NCBI GenBank assembly: GCA_033980235.1
Contig: CM067072.1
Span: 17,549,047-17,613,046, forward strand
Direction of reading: 5' to 3'
DNA length: 64,000 nt
From: Diadema setosum
Taxonomy: Eukaryota; Echinodermata; Echinoidea; Diadematoida; Diadematidae
Part shown: positions 12,701 through 24,700 of the stretch, in pieces
How the letters are laid out: the number at the start of each line of letters is the position of its first letter
Position numbering within the stretch: the stretch's first letter is position 1
Made by a program: the position numbers and the translations under genes
The notes under the pieces: generated by a model
What the model was told of the DNA's origin: nothing
Database searches by the model: none
Seen by the model: the letters and a program-made list of their open reading frames with translations, nothing else

Positions 12701-15700
12701 AAAACGCAAATTTGCCATTTGTACTGTCTACTGGTGCACAGCTTAAACAACACATTGTGTGTTACACAACACATACTTTCTGTTGTTTCTAGCCAAGTGT
12801 TAATACTCCATCCTAATGTGTCAAGTATGGTGAGATAATGTGGAAGAACTGTGCAGGGAAGTACCAGCAAGGTTCCGACATTAAAAAAAAAAAATTGTTA
12901 TTAATTTTTTTGCTGTGAACCCATTCTATACCGAATTCTGAAATGCCCATAGACTTAATGCGCAGGCCACTAGGTTCCCGTACAGAACGGGTTGATACGG
13001 ACAATTGTGCAATCATGAAATAATGGTGTGACATGAAAGCATGCCCTGACTGTGTGTTCCCCTGCCTCTAATCAGCACCCCTGCAGGGAGGCGATACCAG
13101 CAGCTGCAGCTGACCGTGGAGCAGCAGCAGGAGGAGATGTTTCGGATGGAGAGCACGAGGGATGACTACCGCATCAAGGTGGACATGCTGGAGAGAGAAA
13201 ACCAGGAACTCGTTCATAAGGTTAGATATTTTTCTCTCCTCCTCCTCCACGGCATGCCTTCATTTTAAGACTTTCGTTACTGGAGGAATTCTGAACTTTA
13301 TACAAGTCTATCAGTTGTAACATAATGTCATGTATGCATGAAATGTTACGGAGACATTCATGCAGTTTGCCCGTGGGAGCTAGAACATGTATGTGTTTTG
13401 TAAATCAAGACTTGATTGAGAGTGCATGTGATGAGTGTATTATCAATGTCTTACAGTGCGTATCCAGGCAATTACCCCCAGAGGGCAATTAACCCCCCCG
13501 CTAAATACTGGTTAGTGGTAAGGTTAGAGTAAAGATTAGGGTTAGGTTTAGGGTTAGGAGTTTGGGTTAGGGTTAGGATTAGGTTCACGATTAGGATTAA
13601 GATTACAGGAAGGGGAAGGGTCCGGGGTAATTGCCCAGGGGGTAATTGCCCTAAACCCCTTACAGTGGAGCGCCATGTTTCACTCATTCTCTAATGTCAG
13701 TCTTGGAGGCATTCAAGTTTGCGTACCGCTCATAACCTGCCTCAGTTATTGCACCTGCCTAATGAACCATAAAGTGGCCATCTGCTAGGTGAGAAAAAAA
13801 GGCACAGTGCTGGGGGCAAGGATGCTGGTTTAGTCATCATGTCACATCAAGTTCCTCACTGCCGTGTCTTTGTGACAGAACATAAACAACCCTGTAAAGG
13901 AGCAAAATCTGAGCCATTCATTCATTCATTCATTCATTCATTCATTCATTCATTCATTCATTCATTCATTCATTCAATCAATCAATCAATCAGTCATTTA
14001 TTTTATTTTAAAAAAAATTAAAATGTAATACCATTTCTAATTTTGTAGATATAGCTAGAATCAAGTCTATGACTGTATATAAACCTGCTGCCAAAAGACC
14101 TTTTTTTTTGTGCCTTACCTCACATGATTATAAGAATGCAATCAACATCATCGGGGGATGATGTTGCAGTCAATATGTTTATGCTGGACATCTTGTCTGT
14201 TTGGATAATTGTATTGCAATCCCTAACACAGTGTCAGAGTTGCAATATTCATTCATACTTTATGATAGCCTTTTGCTGCTTGAAGAAAAGGTTGATGAAC
14301 ACATTGAAATAAAGTATATTTTTACATATGGTCTATAGATGAGGACATTCTGTTTACCTACTTTGTAGTTGATGTCAGAATAGAAATGTAAGTGATTTCA
14401 AGCATGGTGTTCTAGCGTCTTTATGATTGTTTCTTGCCACAAGCAATCAAAAGAGTCCTGACTATGGATATGTTTGCCAGTGATTCAGTATATGCATGTG
14501 AATCAATCCGTAGAATGAGGAGCTGCAAAGTCTAGCGGAGGAGGCGAGATCACTGAAAGACGAGATGGACATCCTGCGTCACACGTCAGACAAGGTCAAC
14601 AAGTACGAGAGCACCATCGACAGCCTGAAGAAGAAGCTAGAGGACCTCGGTGACCTCAAGAGACAAGTCAAGATCCTGGAGGACAAGAATACGATGTACA
14701 TGCAAAACACCATGGAACTAGAAGAGGTTTGTGTTCATTTTTCCTTGGCAGAATGGCTATGTCGTCAAGGGGAATTTTCATGACGTTGTGAAACTGTACA
14801 GGTTCAGTTATTAACCACGACTGATTAGTTATTGTTGAAGAATGTAACACTGTAGGTTTGCCTGTGAACATAAGGCAGCTATTGGGCAAAAGGCAAAATG
14901 GGCTTTGAATGTATTTAGGAAATGATTATCGCAATCATGTAATGATGGAGCGAAGCATTGCTTTATGTCTTGATTGACATTCTTTTAAAATAGGACAAGG
15001 TGACAGTTCGCAGTGCTGTGAGCATTGATTACACAAATGCTGAGCTTGACTCATCGCAGTAAGCATGCATTATTATGCTCTGTGAATGACCAGATGAAGG
15101 GGCTAACTATGGATGAGATATGTGCTCTTCAATGAAAAGTAGTATGTGAAAGTTACAGCAATCTTCCAAAATGTGCTAATTGTGGCATTACTTATGTCAA
15201 AAAAAGATATCCCTGGTAGTGATGCCCAAACAGCAGCAATTGTCATGAAATGTGAGCAGCTTGTGATGACTTTCAATAAGCTGTGGCAGGTTTACTCTTT
15301 TAGTGATGGGTGTCAGTGGAACAGTACAGGGAAATACAGAATGCATCCCAGGGTGCAAATCCATCGTACTCTGTATGTGTATTTAGAGTGCATTGGAAGA
15401 AGTGCACAATGTATGCCTGCTTTCACATTGACAATGTAGAAAGTACTGTAGAACGAGGAATGTTCAAATGCATTTTAGTTTTGTGAATTTTGCAAGAGCC
15501 GAGTTACACAAAATTAAAATGCACGCTAAAGATCTTGTATACACTGTACGCACTGAATGTTAGAGGCACCTCTTAAAATATTCAGGCCGTTGGCTCCCAT
15601 TCGTGAAAATTTCATGCCACGAAAATATTGTGTTTTACAGTAGTTAAGATTGATTTATAGATAAGGTCTACTGAATGAGCTACTTCCCTCTCCACAATGA

Positions 15701-18700
15701 ATATTTACTTTCACTAAGAATGAAGCTTATCACTTTGAAAGGCATGCTTTTATGTCTAGGCTGTGCATGAAAACCTGTTGTATCATCTTGACACTTTGTC
15801 TGTCATGTGACATGTAGGAGCTAAAGAAGGCCAACGCACTGAAGAGCCAGCTGGAATCCTACAAACGTCAGGTGCACGAACTCCATTCCAAGATGTCTGA
15901 GGAGACGAGGCGAGCAGACAAGGCAGGCTTTGAGGCCAAGAGGGCTCAGGAGAAGATGGCACAGCTGGAGGCAGAAACAGTGGTCAGAGGATTTAAAGAA
16001 AATGCTTTGATTTTTGGCAGTAATATACGATATGCTGATTCTATGTACCTGTTTTCATGCCCATCTCACAATAAAAGTACCTCACTCACACCAGTGTAAA
16101 TGCAGTAATTAGCAAAGACAGTCAAAATATGTTCAGTAGTATTTTGTTGAACAATATGTCTGTTAAGAGTATTTTGTTAAACCCAAATCTGTACTACCTT
16201 GAAAGGTACAAGGGAATATGACAATGGGACAGTATTGTGTACCAAGACATTTTGATGACATACCTATTGGTACTGTGAGTTAAGATCTACAGTGTAGTAT
16301 GGCTATCTGATATGATATGTAAGATGCCAGCTCTATCGATGAAATGCTTCGGTAATTTGTAAAGTAATTCTAAAGGAGACTTTTTTTGGTTGCATCACAA
16401 AGATAGTATGAAAGGGAATGTGATGCCAACAATTGCATCACAATCATGACTGTGTAGAGACAGTGTGTCAATTGATTTCAGCACAGTGGAAAAAAAAAAA
16501 GTCTGTTGCCTCCCCCCCCCCCCCCCCCCCCCATCCAACACACGACCTAATGACCTCTTGCTGTGTGTCACAGAGACTGAGAGTGGAAAGGGACACACTA
16601 AAGGAGACGAATGAGGAGCTAACACTCAACCAGCTACAGGGCAATGCCCTGGGAGAACTAGGGGATAGTCCGGACATGGGCACTGCCGGTTTGACAGCAA
16701 TGCTACCTCCAGAAATCAGGTTAGAATGCATGGTTGTTTTCTCTGTGTGTCTGTCCTTTTGTCCTATGGTTAGTCACCCATGCCAGATGCAAAATGTTGA
16801 GCAGAGTATTGTTGTGTCTAGACTTGCTATATTTCAATTTCACATATTGTGTTCTTGTAATTATGTAAGCAGGTGACTATAAGTTGGTTCGAATCATCCC
16901 AGATGATTCATTTCCTAACCAAAGTTCAAGCTCAGGTTTACGTAATGATTTGTTTCATGTAAAAATATTACATAATTAGCAGCCCGAGGGCAGAAATTAT
17001 CATGCATAAATTATAAGCATACATGAAGATTGATAATTGATGACGAAATAACATATGAGATTTCAATAAGAATGTACAAAAGTGTAAGTGAAAAAAGTTA
17101 TTAATTACAAACCATAAGTTGAATTTACAAAGTGTAGAATGTTGAAATTGGACAAAATGTTGAAACCAGAACTGAAATGAAATCAGTAGTAATGCAGTGC
17201 TATATGATTTGAAAAAGAAATATCGTGAAAACTGCTAGGAATTTAGTTGGTCTTTAAAATGTGGTATTGTTCTTTTTTTCTGTAACAGCAGTGAGTAACA
17301 GAAATAAACCATGCAGTCTTCTTCACCAAAATACCCATATTGGCAAGGTCAGGAATAATTAAGTTTCTCACAAAGAATTTGGACAAAGAAAAAGAAATAA
17401 GATATACACATTAAAGCTTTGTGTCAAATCATCATATTGACATACTAGCACTAGCTGTTATTGTTCCATGACATTTGCTCCAGCGACAATTGTTCCCATA
17501 AAATATCTGCACGCTAAGTCAGACATAAATTCTACCCACAAACATACCCCTAACCCTAATCTTAATCCTCACATTAAACTAAACCTAAAACCCTAACCCT
17601 AACCCTAAGTCCTTGAAGAAAATAAGACCAGAACAATTGTTGCAGGAGCAAATATGTCACTGTCGAAGTGATCTTACACTGGACATTGTGTTATAATGCT
17701 GCTGGTTTGATCCACACAGGGAAAAGCTGATTAGACTGCAGCATGAGAACAAGATGCTGAAGATGAAACAGGGAGAGACAGCCGACGAACAGACCCAGCT
17801 CCTACAGAGCCTACTGGAGGATGCTAATGCAAGGAAGAGTGACTTGGAATCAGAGAACAGGTTCGATAGCTACCTTTGTTTTGCAGCCTGTGAGGATAAT
17901 ACTGTAAAACAAGAATTTTTTTGTGTGTGTGTGTTAAACTTTCGCGAATTTTGCAAAGGTGTCAAGACTCATGAAAGTAAAATTCATGCAAAAGTTATTC
18001 TATATAATGCATTGAATGCCAGTGGCAATTTGCGAAATCTTAATGCTGCAAAAAACGGCCATTGGCTCCAATGTGCAAAAGTTTCATGTCGTGAATGTGT
18101 GTGGTATTATAGTATCATTTTTGTGTTTATTTGTGTGTGTTATGATCTTCTATGATTATGTCAGCCATTTTTCTTTTTTAATACACCAATTTATGGTGTC
18201 ACATACTATTAGCCACTGGCGTGAGTGTTTCTTTGCTCCTCAATGAAACATATTTTTACTTATTCAGTATTATATTTCACCTTAGCAAAGATTTGGTATG
18301 TATGATTATGCTGAGATGTAGAGATACCCAAAGAGATGAATAATAGTTTGTTGGGTTATTGAACTAATTTGAAATTTAGCAAATATTAGCTGCAATTTAA
18401 CTGTACATGCAAGCAATTGTAACTGAAAATGCTTCTATTTTTTCTGCATTTACTGGTAATTTTGACAGAATATGCAACCAGCGAATCCTGGCCCTGGAAG
18501 CTGAGGTGGATGAGTTGAAGCAACAACAGCAGCAAGAAGGGGTATCATCCAGTGTCGTAGGAGAGGTAAGGAGTTTGCTCAGTCCCATTTACTCATTTCA
18601 ATGTTGGTTCATTGACTCTTCTTGAGTGTGCACAGAGCTTTTTAAGCTACTAGACATCCATCACGCCAGTAGTGCATTTCTGGCACTTGTGCACTACCAG

Positions 18701-21700
18701 CATCAATGTCCAGTTGTGCCACTCTTGTTAAATCATCTCTTTTATGTGTCGCAATTATGTGGTACATCTGTTGTATGAATAATATTTTCCTTTCAGGAAT
18801 GCATCTGCTCAGTGATGTATGTATGTATCTATAGATGCAAGTTACTGTTCTACTCTGAATGTTCTACTCGTGAATTATTTGTATAATCCATTCTTCCACC
18901 TTCTGTGTATATTTTCTGTACTTAGTAACAAAACTGTTCTCCTTTGCTTTGAAGTAATTGTCAATTCATGTGTTTAGATAGTGCAAACATCATTTTACAA
19001 AAGGAAATCTAACTTCTCATAGTGGGCCGTATGCATCACTAATACATCATATAATGTACATAACACCGATATATATATTCTGTCTAAGTTTAATCTCATG
19101 AAAATAACGAAATACCACAATTGAATGCATAAAGGTGCAAACATATCCAGTTGTCTCAAAGCAGTGGAACCAGGGGAAATTGATATTATTATGTTGTTAT
19201 TTATTCACCAGACATCCCTCTTACCACTAGTACCCTTATGATCCTTATGACTAGTACTATTTCTTATGCAGCATCAAAACAGGTTAAGACACCAGGGGCT
19301 ATGCATAAATTTTTTCAAATTAATATAATTTCCTCAAAAGTTATTAAGCCTGAATTTGACCCTTCAAAATGACCAAATTGGATCAGCATCCTATTGATTA
19401 TTTTCTTGAGTATTTTGGGACGGCTTCAAGCAGATCCAGCAAACGATGCTATGAAGTACAGTATTGCTCGAAAGAAAGTGGACACCCGATTTTGGTCTCC
19501 CGCGGGGGACCACCGACACACGCGAGTGAACACGGCCGCACGCGTTATTGTGCGAGATTCATCGTCTGATCGATAGTGGAAGGAATTCTCACATAATCGA
19601 TTACAAAGGATCGATAACAAACCTCGCACTCTGCTTGCAATGCTTGCTTCCGTGTTATGTTGCTTTGTAGTCGCGAGTGGGATTAATCTGTTTTGCAGAC
19701 GCCTGAGCAGACATGCCTAAGAGTAAAAATACTGCAATTTGTAATCTGCACGCATTTTTGCCTGCCTGCGTTCGGCAGCTTGTAAATTTCCTATCGCTGG
19801 ATGGCCATCCGCCTACTAGTAGTGTGGATAAAATTAATTTTGTGGGCAGTTGGACGATTAACGCATGCAGGGAGGTTGAGAGAGATCCCCACTTACCTGG
19901 TGCCATTTGGCATATCTAATAAAGATTCCACATGCCATGATTTGCGAGAAACCAATCACTGTAGGAACTTTCTCATCTCTCATCTGGCACCTTGCACTTT
20001 CTCGCGAGGTACATCCGCTATTTACATCGTGCATTTTAGCATCTAATTGAGTCGATTGATACCGTTTATCATTTCCAAATGTAAAAGCAACAATTTGTTA
20101 TTCATTTTAGCATCGTACGGAGTAGAATATTACCGTTATTCATTTCCAAATTTAAAAGCAAACATCGGACATTTATTTTATTATCGTACGTAGCCGAATG
20201 CTACTGCCGTCCACTTCCGAAAGTGAAACGAATCATCTGACAAATCATAAAGCATCGTACGGAGCCGAATATTACTGTTTTTCATTTTTGAACGTCAAGG
20301 CAGATATCAGACATTTTATCATCATACGGAGTTGAATATTATTATTATTTATTTCCGAACGTCAAAGCAAATATCCGACATTGATCTTAGCATTTTCAGG
20401 AGCTGAATGTTATTGCCATTTACATCAAACAAAGACATTTTATTCTATCATCGTACGGAGTTGAATATTATTGTTATTCATTTCCGAACGTAATTCGACA
20501 TTTATTTTAGCATATTCCGGAGCTGAATGTTATTGCTATTTACTTCCTAACGTAAAAAGCAAACATCCGGCATTTATTTATCATCGTAGGGACTCCTAAT
20601 TGTTATTCATTTCCGAAAGTCAGAGCAAACATCGAACGTTTATTTTACCATCGAGCGCAGCTAAATATTACTGTTATTCATTTCGAAATTTAAAAGCTAA
20701 CATCCGACAATTATTTCAGCATCGCATGGATCAGAATATTACTGCTTTTCACTTCCGAACGTAAAAGCAAACATTTGACATTTATTTCAGCATCTTCCGC
20801 AGTCGAATGTCATTGCTATATAATTTCGAAAGTAAAAGTAACATCCGACATTTACTTAATCATCGTACGGAGTTGAATATTATTGTTATTCATTTCCGAA
20901 CGTCAATGGATCATTCAACATTTTACTTTAGCATCTTCCGGAGCTGAATGTTATTGTTATTTATTTTCTTGCGTAAACGCAAACATCTGGCATTTATTTT
21001 ATCATGGTATACGGAGTTGAATATTATTATCATTCATTTTCGGAAGTCGAAGCAAACATTCGACATTTATTTCACCATCTTCCGGAGCCTAATGTTTTCC
21101 TTCTTCATTTCCGAACGCAAATCAAATATCTTACATTAATTTCAGCACCGTACGGAGCTGAATCTTACCATTTTTCATTTCTAAAAGTATAAACAAACAT
21201 CCGACATTTATTTTAGTATCAAACGGAGTCGAATATTATTGTTATTCATTTCCAAACTTAAAAGCAAATATCTGACATTCTTACGGAGCCAATTGTTACC
21301 GCTGTTCATTTCCAAAAGTATAATGGAAAACATCCGACTTTTTATGTGGCCTGATCGGGCCACCAAAATCTTCATCTGAAATTTTGGTGGCCCGACGTAC
21401 GTTTTTGATGGCCCCGGGCCACTAGGCCACCGAAGTGTCGAGCCCTGCCTTGTACATGGCTTCGTTGATTTTGACACCTTTGATCACTATGCATGCTAAA
21501 TTTGAATACTGGTGCTGTTATACATGCACCCAAGGTAATCTAAATACCGTCAACGGGTCGTGTCTGACAACATATCCTTATAGTTACGAGATATAATTGT
21601 CGGCTCATTTTTTGATCATGGATTTCTATTAATCAATTGCTGACTGGTTCGTTTCTTGAGAAGCTTTTTTAGTCCCGGTCCCGCTTTCAGGATCAAAAGA

Positions 21701-24700
21701 ACAACCAGAACAAAGAAAAAAAAAATCATTGTCCCGGCCTGTGCTCCCGGAGCGTTAACTCACGAGGGATTAAACCATCAATAGCAGGGAGGTAGGAACT
21801 CCGCCGCTTCTTTTGACTGCATGGCGGGCGGGACAATGTTGCAACAAGTCTATTGAAATCAGCTCAACTTTGTCTGTGATACCTTTCTCTGCTATTTCAG
21901 GGCATGAAGTGAATTTTGCAAGTCATACACGTGGAGTCGCACGAATGCAAAACGTAGTCCATGTTAGCCAAATCACCTTCCGTACCGCAAAAGTTCTGAA
22001 CACTTTTGGTTACATCCATATGCCGTCATCACTATGTATACCATAAATTCGTGACGTTACACCATATGCAGGGCTCGACACTATTATAACGGTGGGCCGG
22101 GGCCACCAAAAACGCGCGTCTGGCCACCAAAATTTCAGAAATGAAGATTTTGGTGGCCCAATCGGGCCACCAAAAAGTCGGATAATTGCCTTTACTTTTG
22201 TAGATGGACAGCGGTAATAATCGGCTCCGTAAGATGCTAAAATAAATGTCAGATGTTTGCTTTTTATTTTGGAAATGAATAACGGTATAATATTCGACTC
22301 CGTATGATACTCAAATATTTAAGTGTCGGATGTTTGATTTTGCGTTCGGAAATGAATAAGGATAACATTCGGCTCCAGAGATGATGAACTAAATGTGGAA
22401 TGTTAGCTTTGACGTTCGGAAATGAATACTAATAATATTCAACTCCGTACGATGAGAAAATAAATGCCGGATGTTTGCTTTTTATTTTGGAAATGAATAA
22501 CGGTAATATTCGGCTCAGTATAATACTAAAAGAAGTGTCGGATGTTTGGTTTTGCGTTCGGAAATGAATAAGGATAACATTCGGCTCCAGAAGATGCTGA
22601 AATAAATGTGGAATGTTAGCTTTGACGTTCGGAAATGAATACAAATAATATTCAACTCCGTACGATGAGAAAATAAATGCCGGATGTTTGCTTTTACGTT
22701 GGAAAGTAAATAACAACAACATTCAGCTCCAGAAGATGCTAAAGTAAGTGTCGAATGATCCCTTTGACGTTCGGAAATGAATAAACATGATATTCAACTC
22801 CATTGATAGTAAAATAAATACCGGATGTTCACGTTCAGGTGAATGATAAGAATAGTGTCTTATGTTTGCTTTTATGTTCGAATGTAAACAGCAACAACAT
22901 TCAGCTCCGGAAGATGCTGAAATAGATGTCGGATATTAATTTTGCTCTGACGTTCGGAAATGAACAACAATAATATTCAACTCCATCGTAGTAAAATAAA
23001 TACCGGATGTTCACGTTCAGGTTTGAAGTAAATAGCAAATAACTAGCTGCGGAAGATGCTAAAATAAATGTCGTTAATGATCCCTTGCCCTTTAACGTTC
23101 GGAAATGAATAACAATGATATTCAACCCCGAATGATGATTAAATAAACGTCGGATGTTTGCTTTTACTTTCGAAAGTAAATAGCAATAACATTCGGCTAA
23201 GGAAGATGCTAAAATAAATGTCAGATGATTGCTTTTACGTTCGGAAGTGAATAGCAGTAATATTCTGCTCAATACTATGCTAAAATGAATGTCATATGAT
23301 ATTTGCTATTACATTTCGAAATGAATAACAGTAACTTTCAGCTGCGTTTGATTGTAAAATATTTAATGTCTGATGTCTACCTTGACGTTCAAAAACGAAA
23401 AACAGCAAAATTCGGCTCCGTACAATGCTAAATTGTCAGACAATTATCATTTCACTTTTGGAAGTGGACAGCAGTAACATTCGGCTCCGTACGATGATAA
23501 AACAAATGTCGGATGTTTGCTTTTTTAATTTTAAAATGAATAACGGTAATATTCCGCCCCGTGATGCTAAAATGAAACAGATTATTGCCTTTACATTCGG
23601 AAATGATTAACGGTATCAATCGGCTCAGTTATCGGCTCAGATGCTGAAATAAATGGGGGATGTTTGCTTTCACGTTCATGAGAAATGAATAAGGATAACA
23701 TTAGCTCCGTAAGATGCTAATGAATGTCAGTTCCTTGTTTTTACATTTGAAAAAAAAAAATAATAGTAACATTCGGCTCCGTACGTTGTTAAAATACTAG
23801 TAAATGTTGGATAATTGCTTTTACAATCACAAAATGAATAACGGTAACTTCCAGCTGTTTATAATGCCAAAACAGATGTCGGATGTTCACAAATGTCTGC
23901 AAATGCTCCCACTCTATCGTTTAAAACGTAAGTTTTGACCACCTAACTAGGCATCAACTTTTATAATAATCTATAAGCCTAGTTGCTAAACCTTAGAACT
24001 CAGAATAACGGTGTTAAGATGATTGAATTTTCTCTTCATTCATTTTAGACATGGGTACATATATCACTTCAGTAAAAACAAAGACAACTTTTATCATTGA
24101 CATAAAACATTTAACATATACATTGAGTGAGCATGGATTCATGATGACTTAAATCCATCAGAACGTTGGTGATCAATGTGTTCAAGTTGAGAGGTCATGC
24201 TGATAATGCACAAGACACAAACTCAATATCGTCCACAGGTGTCTCACGTGGTGACGCCGTATCCACAGTTAAAGAGATAATCATTAATGTCGGCTTATTT
24301 TGATCATGTGATTTCTATCAGTCGCTGTCTGGTTCGGTCATTAAGAAGCTCTTTAGTCCCGATCCCGCTTTCAGGATCAATAGGACAACCAAGACAAAGA
24401 AGAAATCATTGTCCCGGTCTGTGCTTCCCAGAGCGTACACTCACAAAGGATTAAACCAGGGAGGTGGGGTCTTTTCCCACCTCCCTGATTAAACTACGAG
24501 TAAACCGCTTCTATTGACTGCATGGCGAGCGGGACAATGTTGCAACAAGTCTATTGAAATCAGCAGAACTTTGTCTGTGACTGTCTTTCCCTGCTATTTC
24601 AGGGCATGAAGTGAATTTCGCCATGCATATAACGATCGCATGGATATAAAACGTTGTCTACGGCAGCAAAATCACAATCCATGCAAGTTTTGAAAACTTT

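Larger units (their letters stand above)
14727..16573 (+). other. HOOK introns e-f and f-g
   Basis: The first intron (14727-15817) holds a palindromic MITE at 15446-15640. The second (15983-16573) holds a 21-C run at 16512-16532 close to the acceptor. Otherwise nothing was recognised. Confidence 0.8.

Noticed and set aside
13530..13590. TTAGGG-type repeats as a true telomere or fusion point.
   Set aside because: The repeats are short, degenerate and enclosed in an inverted-repeat element inside a gene.
15980..15982. Alternative donor for Hook exon f, one codon earlier.
   Set aside because: It would remove one valine and shorten the spacing relative to vertebrate Hook. It is possible but less likely.
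16886..16896. GGTTCGAATC, a tRNA B-box-like word.
   Set aside because: No A box or cloverleaf could be drawn upstream, so no tRNA gene is called. The same applies to TATAGCTCAGT at about 51865.
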